The notes: generated from the letters alone by a model not told the origin. DNA of 64,000 bases from Geobacter argillaceus (GCF_007830735.1 NZ_VLLN01000009.1:62001-126000); one strand, 5' to 3'. Positions 28,421 to 37,428 are shown, numbered from the stretch's first letter. Translations and numbers: made by a program.

Positions 28421-29221
28421 ATGTGCCTGATCGTCTTCGCCCTGGATGCTCATCCCCGCTATCGCCTGGTCCTGGCCGCCAACCGGGACGAATACTTTAC
28501 CCGGCCGACCGCACCGGCCGGCTTCTGGCCGGAGGCGTCGCAGCTCCTGGCCGGCCGTGACCTGCAGGGAGGAGGCAGTTGGCTGGGAATAACCAGCACC
28601 CGGCGCCTGGCGGCTATCACCAACTACCGGGACCCCCACCACCAACCGGCCAACCCGCCGTCACGGGGGCGACTGGTGGCCGACTTCCTTACCGGGACCG
28701 AGACGCCGGCCGCCTTTCTGGAGAAGCTGGGCCGCGAACAAGGGCGCTATGGTGGTTTCAACCTGCTGGTCGGCGACGATAACGGGCTATTCTGGCACTC
28801 CAACCGCGGCAGTGGTCCGGAGCAGATACCAGCCGGCATCCACGGCCTGAGCAACCATCTCCTGGACTCCCCCTGGCCAAAGGTGACAGCCGCCAAGGCC
28901 AGGCTGGCAGAGCTCCTCGCGTCCGGACAGCCGGACATGGAAGCGATGTTCGCCGCCCTTGCCGACACCAGCCAGTTCCCGGATCCGCTTCTCCCGGACA
29001 CCGGCATCGGCATCGACCGGGAGCGATTCCTCTCCCCGATCTTCATTGCCGGCGACGCATACGGTACCCGGTCCACCACCCTCATCCTGATCGACCGGGA
29101 CAACCGGGTGACCTTCGCGGAACGATGCTACGACAGCCGGCAGCAGGTCACCGCTACCACGACCGTCAGCATCGCGCCCGACGGCAGCCATTCCGCACTT
29201 CACGCAGGAGAACATCCATGA
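28421..29221 (+). CDS. NRDE-family (TANGO2-like) protein
   Basis: A 266-residue protein with the Ntn-like N-terminus MCLIVFALDAHPRYRLVLAANRDEYFTRPT containing the NRDE motif (quoted in part), and GRDLQGGGSWLGITSTRRLA. Members include eukaryotic TANGO2, linked to heme or lipid trafficking; the bacterial role is not settled. Cys2 after Met removal would be an N-terminal nucleophile if it acts as an Ntn hydrolase. It ends with an ATGA overlap into tag, so the two are coupled. No ribosome site is evident before its ATG. Confidence 0.88.
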   Translation: MCLIVFALDAHPRYRLVLAANRDEYFTRPTAPAGFWPEASQLLAGRDLQGGGSWLGITSTRRLAAITNYRDPHHQPANPPSRGRLVADFLTGTETPAAFLEKLGREQGRYGGFNLLVGDDNGLFWHSNRGSGPEQIPAGIHGLSNHLLDSPWPKVTAAKARLAELLASGQPDMEAMFAALADTSQFPDPLLPDTGIGIDRERFLSPIFIAGDAYGTRSTTLILIDRDNRVTFAERCYDSRQQVTATTTVSIAPDGSHSALHAGEHP

Positions 29222-29802
29222 CCGCACCATGCCGCTGCCCTTGGGTCGATCCGGGCAAGCCGGACTACGTCGCCTACCACGACACCGAGTGGGGGGTGCC
29301 GGTCCACGACGACCGGCTGATTTTCGAATTCATCACCCTCGAAGGGGCCCAGGCCGGGCTTTCCTGGTATACGATCCTGCGCCGGCGGGAGGGATACCGG
29401 CAGGCCTTTGCCGGTTTCGATCCGGAACTGGTCGCCCGGTTCGACAATGATAGGGTCAGTGCCCTGCTCCAGGACCAGGGAATCATCCGCAATAGGGCCA
29501 AGGTGGAGGCCACGGTCACCAACGCCCGCGCCTTCCTTAAGGTCCAGGCGGAATTCGGCAGTTTTGATACCTACATCTGGCGCTTCGTGGACGGCACCCC
29601 CAGGGTCAGCGAACTGCGCACCCTTGCCGACTTTCCGGTCACAAGCCCCGAAGCAGAGGCCCTTTCCCGCGACCTGAAGCAACGGGGATTCCGCTTTGTC
29701 GGCCCGACCATCTGTTACGCCCACATGCAGGCCACCGGCATGGTGAACGATCACACAATCGACTGTTTCCGCAGAAGCGAGGTCATTGCCTCGTATCGAT
29801 GA
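29218..29802 (+). CDS. tag: DNA-3-methyladenine glycosylase I
   Basis: A 194-residue base-excision glycosylase that removes 3-methyladenine from DNA. It shows RCPWVDPGKPDYVAYHDTEWG with the zinc-binding Cys, FEFITLEGAQAGLSWYTIL (the HhH-type active-site region with the conserved Glu), and a C-terminal YAHMQATGMVNDHTIDC with the other zinc ligands (His, His, Cys). The ATG at 29218 overlaps the NRDE stop by four bases. The longer open frame starting at 29125 lies inside the NRDE gene and is not used. Confidence 0.95.
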   Translation: MTAPCRCPWVDPGKPDYVAYHDTEWGVPVHDDRLIFEFITLEGAQAGLSWYTILRRREGYRQAFAGFDPELVARFDNDRVSALLQDQGIIRNRAKVEATVTNARAFLKVQAEFGSFDTYIWRFVDGTPRVSELRTLADFPVTSPEAEALSRDLKQRGFRFVGPTICYAHMQATGMVNDHTIDCFRRSEVIASYR

Positions 29803-29855
29803 ACCAAAAGGGGACCAGTACGGTCCCCGCTTAGTTTCGCCGGAGTCGATCAACT

Positions 29856-30266
29856 CTATTCAACCACCTCCAGCAGACCTTCCATCCCCTTTTCCCGATG
29901 GCTTTCGAAGAAGAGGAGCTTCTTGCTGCAGTACATGGGGTAGCTGCCGATCCTGGTCGGAGTAAAGCGGATGGTTTTTGGATCGGAGGAGAGGCTCTCC
30001 TCGAACTCGATCCCCGCCTCGGGCGCCTTGACCACGATGTTGTGGGGCACGAAGCCCGACTCTTTGCGCACCCTGAGCTCCACCGGCACGTTCACCTTGA
30101 CGATGATATGGTCCGGGTCGAAAAAGTACCCGCCCCCCACCAGTTCCACCCGCTGGACCCCGTCGTCGCCGACGGTGGCCCGGACCACCCGCTTGGCCTC
30201 CCGGGCACAAACGGTTACCGCACCCAGCACGACGAACAGCAGTGCCAGCAGTAACCAACGTTTCAT
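29856..30266 (-). CDS. Periplasmic cupredoxin-domain protein
   Basis: A 136-residue protein: signal peptide MKRWLLLALLFVVLGAVTVCA, then a cupredoxin-like beta barrel. Candidate type 1 copper ligands are visible in order: His in FVPHNIVV, Cys in PMYCSKK, His in SHREKGM and Met in the same motif. This fits a plastocyanin/azurin-like electron carrier or copper chaperone. ATG 30266 has GGGAGG eight bases ahead. It starts 31 bases after the superoxide dismutase gene, so both are probably transcribed together and may share a role in oxidative or copper stress. Confidence 0.85.
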   Translation of the reverse strand: MKRWLLLALLFVVLGAVTVCAREAKRVVRATVGDDGVQRVELVGGGYFFDPDHIIVKVNVPVELRVRKESGFVPHNIVVKAPEAGIEFEESLSSDPKTIRFTPTRIGSYPMYCSKKLLFFESHREKGMEGLLEVVE

Positions 30267-30297
30267 CGCTACCGCCTCCCTTCGAGACACGTTCGGA

Positions 30298-30876
30298 CTA
30301 CGCCAACCGCGCCGCCACTGCCTGCCAGTCGATGTTCCGGAAAAACGCCTCGATGTAGTCCGCCCGCTTCAGCCCGTAGTCGAGCATGAAGGCGTGCTCG
30401 AAGACATCCATGATGAGCAGAGGGGTACAACCGGCCGGGTTGGCCACATCGTGCTCGTTGATCCAGAAGTTGATCAGCCGGTCCCCCACCGGGTCGAGAT
30501 AGAGCCCGACCCAGCCGATGCCGCGCATGGCGCCGGTGGCCCTGAAATCCTTCTCCCATAATTCGACGCTGCCGAACGATGCAGCCAGCTTGCCGGCCAG
30601 AGCAGTTCCCTGGTCCAGGGGGGCACTCCCGCCCAGGTTGCCAAAATAGAGCTCGTGGAGCCGCATGCCATTGAACTCCCACCCCAGGCGGCGCTTCAGT
30701 TCTGCATATTCCGGAGTCGCCCCCTTGCCGTCCGCGATCAGCTGCGCCAGGGTATCCAGCAGTTTGCCACTGTTGGTCACATACCCCTGGTAGAGGGTGA
30801 AATGGTTCTTCAAAAGCGTCTCACTGAAGCCGGGGATGCCGATCAGCCTGCCATAATCCTGTGCCGTGTATGCCAT
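30298..30876 (-). CDS. sodB: Fe/Mn superoxide dismutase
   Basis: A 192-residue superoxide dismutase of the Fe/Mn family. Metal ligands in order are His25 (KNHFTLYQGY), His74 (NGMRLHELYFG), and Asp and His in MDVFEHAFMLDYG (about 156 and 160). There is no signal peptide, so it is cytoplasmic. The family's DVWEHAYYLDY motif is altered (F for W, FML for YYL) as in a divergent branch often found in anaerobes, so metal choice cannot be called. It lies upstream of the cupredoxin gene. Confidence 0.9.
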   Translation of the reverse strand: MAYTAQDYGRLIGIPGFSETLLKNHFTLYQGYVTNSGKLLDTLAQLIADGKGATPEYAELKRRLGWEFNGMRLHELYFGNLGGSAPLDQGTALAGKLAASFGSVELWEKDFRATGAMRGIGWVGLYLDPVGDRLINFWINEHDVANPAGCTPLLIMDVFEHAFMLDYGLKRADYIEAFFRNIDWQAVAARLA

Positions 30877-31069
30877 GGTCCTTGCCTCCTTGGGGGTGTC
30901 ATGCTGCCTGTGCGACGTGACGAATCTACCTTTCCGTTTACCACAATCGGGTACGGATGCAAGGCGAGAGGAACTGAATTGACATTGACCGGTCGGCCGG
31001 GTAGAAGGGAAGCAGCAGAGCGTAAGGTTACCGGAACGGGGAGAGCAGATTTCGGGAAAGGATGAGTGA

Positions 31070-31531
31070 ATGGAGAGCCCGCGTCATATCGTGGTGGTCG
31101 GCTGCCTGGTGCGCAATGCCGACGACAGGGTGCTGCTGATCCGGCACCACAAACGGGGGTGGGAGATTCCACAGGGGCGGGTCGAAGAGGGAGAAAGCCT
31201 GATCGAGGCGCTCCACCGCGAGGTCCTTGAGGAGACCGGGGTGACGGTGACTCTGGGGCCGCTGGCCTGCGTCTGGTCGAAACTGACGCCACCGGCAGCG
31301 CTCATTTTTGCCTTTATCGCCCGCTATTGCCGGGGCGAGCTGACTCCCAGCGCCGAAACCCCGGAACTCGGCTGGTTCGACGCAGAGGAGGCGCTGGCCA
31401 TGGTCGCCAACCCGGTAAATCGTGATCGCCTGGCAGCCCTGCTGAACCATTCCGGGAACGTGGCATTCGGTGCCTATACTACCGGCCCCTACCAGAAGGT
31501 TGGGGAAACCGTTGCGGGACGATTGCCGTGA
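31070..31531 (+). CDS. Nudix hydrolase
   Basis: A 153-residue Nudix-fold pyrophosphohydrolase. The Nudix box runs GRVEEGESLIEALHREVLEE-TGV (residues about 45-67) with the catalytic REVLEE, giving full G-x5-E-x7-REUxEE-x-GU. It is divergent from sod across about 190 bases, and reads towards a MarR gene on the opposite strand. The closest families are MutT/NudC-like housecleaning enzymes; the substrate cannot be inferred. A ribosome site AAGGATGAG precedes the ATG. Confidence 0.92.
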   Translation: MESPRHIVVVGCLVRNADDRVLLIRHHKRGWEIPQGRVEEGESLIEALHREVLEETGVTVTLGPLACVWSKLTPPAALIFAFIARYCRGELTPSAETPELGWFDAEEALAMVANPVNRDRLAALLNHSGNVAFGAYTTGPYQKVGETVAGRLP

Positions 31532-31548
31532 GCCGTTGTACGGTCGGA

Positions 31549-32055
31549 CTATCCGCGCCGCTTCCCCTTAGCTTTCGCTAACGTCCGTTCCTCCACCAGC
31601 ACAATCGGCACTGGTGGCGTCTCCTGGACACCAAGAATGGTCACGAGCTTGTCAAGCCCACCGGCGATCTCCTGGAGCGTATCCATCGACAGCGACCCCA
31701 ACCCCTTCAACAGCACCCCTTGAAACACCTCCGGGGCCTCTGCCACCAACGTTATACCCTGCGGGGTAAGGTCGATCTCCACCACCCGCCGGTCGGTCCG
31801 GGAACGGGTACGCGACACCAATCCTTGCACTTCGAGCCGGTCGATGATTCCCACCACGGTGGCCGGGTGCAGATACATCCGCTTGGCCAGCTCCGACACC
31901 CTGATCGGGGCGCGCTCGGCGATGACTTTGATGGCCCAGAGCTGGGGACCGGTCAGACCGGTTTCCCTAACCACCCGCTTCGAGTGTTCGTTGACGAATT
32001 GAAACACCCGGCGGATGTTGTCGAGGATCTCCGCAACCATCGGATCGTTTGGCAT
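31549..32055 (-). CDS. MarR-family transcriptional regulator
   Basis: A 168-residue winged-helix regulator. The HTH is IRVSELAKRMYLHPATVVGIIDRLEVQGLV (about 55-85, in part), followed by the wing RTRSRTDRRVVEIDLT, which has the family's D/RR pattern. MarR proteins bind as dimers and release DNA when they sense a ligand or thiol. ATG 32055 has GGAG five bases ahead; the frame opens 12 codons earlier but that start is within the likely operator. Its target may be itself or the divergent Pal-like gene. Confidence 0.9.
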   Translation of the reverse strand: MPNDPMVAEILDNIRRVFQFVNEHSKRVVRETGLTGPQLWAIKVIAERAPIRVSELAKRMYLHPATVVGIIDRLEVQGLVSRTRSRTDRRVVEIDLTPQGITLVAEAPEVFQGVLLKGLGSLSMDTLQEIAGGLDKLVTILGVQETPPVPIVLVEERTLAKAKGKRRG

Positions 32056-32079
32056 GATGTCTCCAAAAAAATCAGCAAA

Positions 32080-32100
32080 ATTATTTTGCATTCAAATAAT
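32080..32100. promoter_or_regulatory. Candidate operator of the MarR gene
   Basis: ATTATTT-N7-AAATAAT is a perfect 7-base inverted repeat, 25 bases upstream of the MarR start, in an AT-rich promoter-like region that also faces the divergent Pal-like gene. The size and position suit MarR autoregulation. Confidence 0.45.
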
Positions 32101-32213
32101 ATGCGTAGTAATCTTTTTTAGCATAAACATTCTCGGCAATCAATGTCTACACCAGCTTCCTGGCGACATCCCCGGCGAAGCGGATCGAGACAAGAAAACA
32201 AGGAGGAATATCA

Positions 32214-32798
32214 ATGAAACGCGTAGTTCTGTCTATTCTGGCTCTGACATGTGCAACTATGGTTGCAGGAGGGTGTGCAAAGCAGGAATTGGTCAAGAAG
32301 GATGACCAGCTTGCCCCTGCGGCAACAGCTACGACTCCCGCAAAGGCGGCCGCCGTCACCCCGGCGCAGTCGGCACAACAGAACCCATCCAGCCAGCAGG
32401 CAGCTGCCAAGCAGGTAGTGACCGACAACGCGAAGCAGGCAAAAGCGTCCGACCAGCTCACGGCATCACTGAACCAGATCTATTTTGCATTTGATTCAAA
32501 CGCCCTGAGTGACGAGGCCCGCGCCACCCTGGCAAAAAACGCCGCGTTCCTGAAGCAGAACAAGGCCACAACCGTCAGGATCGAAGGCAATTGCGACGAG
32601 CGGGGGTCGGACGAGTACAACCTGGCGCTTGGCGAAAAGCGGGCCCAGGCAGCGCGGCAATACCTGATAACCCTGGGGACAGCTGCAAATCGCCTCTCCG
32701 TTATCAGCTACGGCAAGGAGAAACCAGCCGATCAAGGGCACTCCGAGGAGGCGTGGGCGAAGAACCGCCGCGACGAATTCGTACTGGTTCAACGCTGA
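32214..32798 (+). CDS. Pal-like OmpA-family peptidoglycan-binding lipoprotein
   Basis: A 194-residue protein with a lipoprotein signal (MKRVVLSILALTCATMVAGGC, lipobox AGGC) and an Ala/Gln/Lys-rich linker (about 25-75). The C-terminal OmpA-like domain has IYFAFDSNALSDEA at its start and GNCDERGSDEYNLALGEKRA (the Asp and Arg that hold diaminopimelate). It probably links the outer membrane to peptidoglycan like Pal. AAGGAGG sits nine bases before the ATG. TolA/TolB genes are not here, so whether it is the Tol-Pal subunit or a paralogue is open. Confidence 0.9.
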   Translation: MKRVVLSILALTCATMVAGGCAKQELVKKDDQLAPAATATTPAKAAAVTPAQSAQQNPSSQQAAAKQVVTDNAKQAKASDQLTASLNQIYFAFDSNALSDEARATLAKNAAFLKQNKATTVRIEGNCDERGSDEYNLALGEKRAQAARQYLITLGTAANRLSVISYGKEKPADQGHSEEAWAKNRRDEFVLVQR

Positions 32799-32840
32799 CC
32801 GTTTGTTTTTGCTGTACAGCGCCTCTGAAAGCCGCTTTTC

Positions 32841-32875
32841 GGGCGGGCATGCCGGTAGACTCCGGCTGCCCGCCC
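32841..32875. terminator. Strong hairpin after the Pal-like gene
   Basis: GGGCGGGCA pairs with TGCCCGCCC, and inside it GCCGG with CCGGC, 43 bases after the Pal stop. No T run follows, so it may be a Rho-type pause, an mRNA 3'-end stabiliser or an imperfect terminator. Confidence 0.5.
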
Positions 32876-33009
32876 CTTCAGTACGAACACTCCCCGTTTT
32901 GCCAACAAATTTCCACTTATCATTTCCCGAAATATCTGGTATGAACTAGGTACTAACTCTCTCGCACCCGGCGAGCATCGTGACCTCACTGGAAAGGCAG
33001 GTAAGCACC

Positions 33010-33162
33010 GTGGCAGAAAACTCAAACGGCTTCGGCTCAGGAACTCTCGTCTTGTCGTTCATCACCGGACTGGCTGCCGGCGTCGCCGCAGTACTCCTCT
33101 ACACTGCCAAGGAGCAGTCCCAGGAACATCAGGATCAACAGGAAGAGCACCTGTTCATTTAG
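33010..33162 (+). CDS. Small single-span membrane protein, YtxH-like
   Basis: A 50-residue protein from GTG 33010 (MAENSNGFGSG). One membrane span, LVLSFITGLAAGVAAVLLYT (about 12-31), is followed by a charged tail rich in Gln, Glu and Asp. This matches the layout of YtxH-type proteins. An alternative GTG at 32980 adds ten residues; the shorter form has a better ribosome site (CAGGTAAG) and begins like other family members. Function unknown; it stands alone between the Pal-like gene and pepF. Confidence 0.65.
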   Translation: MAENSNGFGSGTLVLSFITGLAAGVAAVLLYTAKEQSQEHQDQQEEHLFI

Positions 33163-33336
33163 GGGCACGGCACAGACGGTTGTTCGTTTGATCAACATCC
33201 CTCATGCTCGCCCAACCCGACAGTATCGATGGTGTCGACGTTCCCCGTGGGCACCACCCACCCTTGTGCACCAGCGTCTCCGTCCCGGTGATGGCAGTGC
33301 AGCGCATGTTCCCCATTTGAAGACAGAGGAGGTCCC

Positions 33337-35115
33337 ATGGAAACCAGCACTCCTATCCAGGGCTGGGATACCACCCCGCTCTATGCCGGTCCGGAAGCCC
33401 CGGAGCTGTCGCACGATTTCCGGACCGGCGAAGCAGCTGCCCGGCTGTTCCGTGAAACCTGGCTCGGCCGGATCGTTGAACTCGACGCCGACGCCCTGCT
33501 CACGGCCCTGACTGCCTATGAAGCGCTTCACGAACAGTTGTCAAAACCCCAGATGTACGCCCATCTTCTCTTTGCCGCCGATTCCGAGCACGATCCCCAC
33601 AAGCAGCTCTCCCAGCAGGCCATGGAGTTTGGCAACCGGGTGACCCGGGAGATCCTGTTCTTCGAGCTGGAACTCATGCAGATTGCCGACGACCGGTTCG
33701 CTGCACTCCTGGACGATCCGCTGCTGGCCAACTACCGGCACTTCCTGGCCGGGGTCCGCAAGTTCCGCCCCTATGCCCTGCCGGAGCGGGAGGAACAGCT
33801 CCTGAAGCAGAAGAACCTGACCGGCAGCGAGGCGTTTGCCCGGCTGTTCGAAGAGTTGTCCGCCTCCCTCCGTTTCCCCTTCACCCTGGACGGGGAACAA
33901 CGGGAGATGACCGGCGAAGAGCTTCTCGCCCTCCTGCACCACCCGGACGGCGCCGTGCGGGAGCGCGCCTTTGCCACCTTCCTGGAAAGCCATGGCGGGC
34001 ATGCCATCGTCCTCTCCACCATATTCAATACCGTTGCCCTGGACCACGGGCAGGAGCTGGAGTTGCGGGGGTATCGCCACCCCATGGAACCGACCAACAT
34101 CGGCAACGAGCTCCCGGACCAGGTGGTGGAAAACCTGATGGCCGTTTCCGAAACAAACTACCCGCTGGCCAGGGAATACTTCCGGCTCAAGGCCCGTCTC
34201 CTCGGTCTGCCCCGCCTGAAAAACTCCGATATCTATGCCCCGGTGGGAGAAACCCACCGTACCTACACCTTCGACGAGGCCCGCGACCTGGTGCTGGAGT
34301 CCTTCGAGAGGTTCAACCCCGCCTACCGGCCGATCATCGAGGCATTCTTCAGCGACGCCCGCATCGATATCCCCCCACGGCCCGGCAAGACCGGTGGCGC
34401 CTTTTGCATGGGGATGACCCCATCGCTCCCCCCCTATGTGCTGGTCAACTTCACCGGCACCCTGCGGGACGTCTCCACCCTGGCCCACGAACTGGGACAC
34501 GGCCTTCATTTCGTCCTGTCCCAACAGCAGACCATGATCAACTACCACGCGCCGCTGCCGCTGGCCGAAACGGCCTCGGTCTTTGCCGAAATGCTCCTCA
34601 CCCGGCACCTGCTGGAGCGGGAACGTGACCCGGGCGTGCGCATCGCCCTGCTCTGCGCCAAGATCGAGGAGATCATCGCCACCACCTTCCGCCAGAACGT
34701 GCTGACCCGTTTCGAGGAGCGGCTGCATCTGGAGCGGGCTGATGGGCTCCTGACCGCCGGCCGGATCGGCGACCTCTGGTGGGAGGAGAATGCCCGGCTC
34801 TACGGCGACGCGGTGGAGATGATCGAACCGTATCGCTGGGGGTGGAGCTACATCTCCCACTTCATCCACACCCGCTTCTACTGCTACTCATACACCTTTG
34901 CCGAACTGCTGGTACTCGCCCTGTACCGCCGCTACCAGGAGCAGGGTACCGGCTTTGTCCCCAGTTACGAGGCGATCCTCGCCAGCGGCGGCAGCCAGTC
35001 GCCGGCCGACACGGTCCGGCCGGCCGGGATCGACCTCTTTGCCCCGGATTTCTGGCAAAAGGGGTATGATGTGCTGGGAGAACTGCTGGAAGAACTGAAA
35101 GGTCTGGTCAGCTAA
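33337..35115 (+). CDS. pepF: Oligoendopeptidase F (M3 peptidase)
   Basis: A 592-residue cytoplasmic zinc peptidase of family M3. The active site is STLAHELGHGLHF (about 385), with zinc ligands from HExxH and a downstream Glu in ETASVFAEM. The N-terminal M3_N domain and the length are typical for PepF. It degrades short peptides after transport or proteolysis. ATG 33337 has GGAGG six bases ahead. The gap upstream, 33163-33336, shows no gene. The transcript ends at the hairpin at 35117-35148. Confidence 0.94.
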   Translation: METSTPIQGWDTTPLYAGPEAPELSHDFRTGEAAARLFRETWLGRIVELDADALLTALTAYEALHEQLSKPQMYAHLLFAADSEHDPHKQLSQQAMEFGNRVTREILFFELELMQIADDRFAALLDDPLLANYRHFLAGVRKFRPYALPEREEQLLKQKNLTGSEAFARLFEELSASLRFPFTLDGEQREMTGEELLALLHHPDGAVRERAFATFLESHGGHAIVLSTIFNTVALDHGQELELRGYRHPMEPTNIGNELPDQVVENLMAVSETNYPLAREYFRLKARLLGLPRLKNSDIYAPVGETHRTYTFDEARDLVLESFERFNPAYRPIIEAFFSDARIDIPPRPGKTGGAFCMGMTPSLPPYVLVNFTGTLRDVSTLAHELGHGLHFVLSQQQTMINYHAPLPLAETASVFAEMLLTRHLLERERDPGVRIALLCAKIEEIIATTFRQNVLTRFEERLHLERADGLLTAGRIGDLWWEENARLYGDAVEMIEPYRWGWSYISHFIHTRFYCYSYTFAELLVLALYRRYQEQGTGFVPSYEAILASGGSQSPADTVRPAGIDLFAPDFWQKGYDVLGELLEELKGLVS

Positions 35116-35116
35116 C

Positions 35117-35148
35117 AAAAAAAGGCCCGCAGAAGCGGGCCTTTTTTT
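35117..35148. terminator. Bidirectional terminator between pepF and carbonic anhydrase
   Basis: GGCCCGC-AGAA-GCGGGCC is flanked by seven A on the left and seven T on the right, so it can stop pepF (plus) and the convergent carbonic anhydrase gene (minus). Confidence 0.88.
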
Positions 35149-35186
35149 GTATCCGGATAAAACCGTGTGCGTGTAAGGACAACTGG

Positions 35187-35864
35187 CTACTTGAGCAGCC
35201 GCACCTGGCCGTCATCCAGGTCGTACTTGGCAGCAACGATCTTCAGCTTCCCTTCTTTCACCAGATGCTTGAGAAGCGACGACTGCTTGGTCAGGTTGGC
35301 CGCCACCAGCTTTACGTTGTCGTCGATGGCCGTCTCCACCAGAGCAGCCTTGTCGGCCCCTTTGTACTCCGTGCGGGCCTGCTTTACGGCCGGGGCAATG
35401 GTCTTGATGATGGCGCCGAGATTACCCTCCGGCTTACCCTTGGCTTCCACGGCAGCCGTCACCGCACCGCACCGCTCATGACCGAGCACCACCACCAGGG
35501 GTGAACCGAGATGTTCGGCAGCATACTCGACACTGCCGAGAACGACCGGATCGGGAACATTGCCGGCCACCCGCACCACAAAGACTTCACCCAGCCCCTT
35601 GTCAAAAACGATCTCCGGCGGCACCCGGGAGTCGGAACAAGAGAGAATGATGGCATAGGGATGCTGGCTCGTGGCCAGCGTCTCACGGGTGTGAGCATCG
35701 CTCAGCTTTTGACCGGTCATCTGCTGCTCGACGTACCGTTTGTTCCCTTCCAGCAGCTTCTGCAGCGCCTCGTCCGCCGTGCCGGCTCCGGACCCGAGGG
35801 CCAACGCCCCGGAGAGCACCAGTGAACCAATTACCACGAAACCCACCAGAATCTTTTTCCGCAT
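35187..35864 (-). CDS. Beta-class carbonic anhydrase, exported
   Basis: A 225-residue enzyme interconverting CO2 and bicarbonate. After a signal peptide (MRKKILVGFVVIGSLVLSGALA) it has the zinc site: Cys and the Asp-Arg dyad in LSCSDSRVPPE, and His and Cys in LGHERCGAV. The fold is complete. ATG 35864 has GGAGGG just ahead; an upstream in-frame start lacks support. Periplasmic beta-carbonic anhydrases in such bacteria would act on CO2 made outside the cytoplasm or on CO2 uptake. The gene stands alone. Confidence 0.92.
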   Translation of the reverse strand: MRKKILVGFVVIGSLVLSGALALGSGAGTADEALQKLLEGNKRYVEQQMTGQKLSDAHTRETLATSQHPYAIILSCSDSRVPPEIVFDKGLGEVFVVRVAGNVPDPVVLGSVEYAAEHLGSPLVVVLGHERCGAVTAAVEAKGKPEGNLGAIIKTIAPAVKQARTEYKGADKAALVETAIDDNVKLVAANLTKQSSLLKHLVKEGKLKIVAAKYDLDDGQVRLLK

Positions 35865-35968
35865 GATCCCTCCAAAAAAATTTATTAGCGAAGTGAAATT
35901 AGCACTGTCACACAGTCGTGTCAACCCTTGCCAAGATTTGGTTCGTGGTTATCAAACGATAGGGGACA

Positions 35969-36775
35969 TCATTTCACCTTGGCCTTGATACGGGCAAACG
36001 CCCCCTTGTCGGTCGGGCCGCTGTACTTCATGGGAGAGAGCTGACCAATGGCCGTGTTCACCCGCTGCACCCGCTCGGCAGTCAGCGGATGGGAGGAGAA
36101 AAACTGGGCCAGTTGGGACGGCTGCTGCGCCTGCATACTGTCCAGCTTGGTGAAAAAGGTGAGCATTCCCTTGGGGTCATAGCCGGCCCTGGCCATGGTC
36201 TCCACTCCCAGATAGTCGGCCTGATTCTCCATTCCCCGGCTGTAGGCCATGGTACCGGCCTGGCCGAAAAGGGACGCGGCCAGTTGGCTGAGTTGGCCGG
36301 AGTTCTGGCCGAGGAGCAGTTGCAGCACCAGGGAGTAGCCATACTGCTGGGTCATCTGGCGGGTGCCGTGACGCGCCACCCCATGGTTGATCTCGTGGGC
36401 CATGACCCCGGCCAGTTCATCTTCGCTGGCAGCGGCCTTGATCAGGCCGGTATGGACATAGATATGACCGCCCGGCACCGCAAAGGCATTGACACTGTCA
36501 TCCTTGATCACCTTGAAGGTGAACGGGAAGGGTACGTCCCTGGCCCCGGTTAGGAGCCGCTTGCCAACCCGGTCCACATAGCCGTTCACCTCGGAATCGG
36601 TCACCACCTGGCGCTGGTTCTCGATCTCGGCGGTAAACTTGGTTCCCAGCTCCTTCTCCTCGTCCACGGAGATCAGGTTGATCCCCTGGAGGTCGGTCAT
36701 GTTGACGCTACAGCCGGAAAGCAGCCCGGCAAAAACGAGGAGGGCCAATACCAACGAACGAAATAGTGTCATCAT
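35969..36775 (-). CDS. M48 family zinc metalloprotease lipoprotein
   Basis: A 268-residue protein with a lipoprotein signal (LLVFAGLLSGC). The HExxH site is in MAHEINHGVARHG (about 126), and the third zinc ligand is Glu in GMENQADYLGV. DSVNAFAVPGGHIYVHTGL is the usual preceding strand. It resembles periplasmic BepA/LoiP-type proteases, which help outer-membrane quality control. ATG 36775 and the next ATG follow AAAGGGGG. The last part (HPLTAERVQRVN) is typical of the family. The downstream neighbour on the same strand is unrelated carbonic anhydrase. Confidence 0.92.
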   Translation of the reverse strand: MMTLFRSLVLALLVFAGLLSGCSVNMTDLQGINLISVDEEKELGTKFTAEIENQRQVVTDSEVNGYVDRVGKRLLTGARDVPFPFTFKVIKDDSVNAFAVPGGHIYVHTGLIKAAASEDELAGVMAHEINHGVARHGTRQMTQQYGYSLVLQLLLGQNSGQLSQLAASLFGQAGTMAYSRGMENQADYLGVETMARAGYDPKGMLTFFTKLDSMQAQQPSQLAQFFSSHPLTAERVQRVNTAIGQLSPMKYSGPTDKGAFARIKAKVK

Positions 36776-36789
36776 CTCCCCCTTTACCC

Positions 36790-37272
36790 TTATTCCTTCA
36801 GGGAGCATTCCCGCTCCCAGGTGTAGTAGCCATCCTCCTCGATGGACCAGAATGAGTCGATCCGGCTGCTGAACCAGGGGAGCGCCTCACACTCCGCTTC
36901 GACAGCCTGAAGAAACCCGGCGGATATCAACCCCTCCCCATGCAGAAAGTGGTAGAAGGCCCTGATGCCGGCCAGGTGCCGGGCCAGTTCGTCCACGTTC
37001 GGCTCCAGGGTATTGACGATGTACCAGTTGCCGGCAAACTGGCGGATCAGACCGGGCGGCTCGTCGAACGGGTTACGGCGCATCCGGTCCACCACGAAAT
37101 CGCGGAGATAATAGTCCGCACTGTTGGCGAGCAGCGTCGCGTCCCGCTGCGTCAGGCCGGCAGCGAGACGTTTGTCGTAGAAACGGCGCAAAAGGGACTG
37201 GCAGAGCCCGTCCACCCGCAGTTCGTCCTCCAGCGACTCAATATCGAAATCACTCTTGTTTATCTCGGTCAT
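36790..37272 (-). CDS. Conserved hypothetical protein, 160 residues
   Basis: An acidic soluble protein (MTEINKSDFDIESLEDELR) with no signal or membrane segment and a helix-rich pattern. RRNPFDEPPGLIRQFAGNWY and FYHFLHGEGLISAGFL are the most distinctive stretches; I do not recognise a family. AAAGG precedes the ATG 37272 by five bases. The M48 lipoprotein begins 15 bases after its stop, so the two are likely co-transcribed. Upstream lies the 119-bp palindromic element. Confidence 0.75.
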   Translation of the reverse strand: MTEINKSDFDIESLEDELRVDGLCQSLLRRFYDKRLAAGLTQRDATLLANSADYYLRDFVVDRMRRNPFDEPPGLIRQFAGNWYIVNTLEPNVDELARHLAGIRAFYHFLHGEGLISAGFLQAVEAECEALPWFSSRIDSFWSIEEDGYYTWERECSLKE

Positions 37273-37309
37273 AAGGACCTTTCTGATAAAAATTCCTGAA
37301 AGCTCCCCG

Positions 37310-37428
37310 GGTTGCTCAAAAATAGTCAGATCGTCGCACCCGCAGCAAGCTCAGCGGAGGCGTAGCAGCGCTACGCCGCACACAGGAGCTTGCGAGGACG
37401 GCGGCGAGATGGCTGTTTTTCAGCAACC
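37310..37428. repeat. Palindromic MITE-like element, copy 2 (119 bp)
   Basis: GGTTGCTCAAAAATAGTC at one end and GGCTGTTTTTCAGCAACC at the other are inverted; the first and last 30 bases match copy 1 at 17607-17809. The middle (GCGGAGGCGTAG-CAG-CGCTACGCCGC) is a near-perfect palindrome. It touches the stop codon of the dppC-like gene, whose TAG ends at the first G of the element. Confidence 0.88.

Noticed and set aside
33541-34869. 442-codon minus-strand frame opposite pepF
   Set aside because: Antisense shadow of pepF, whose HExxH site and full length are clear.
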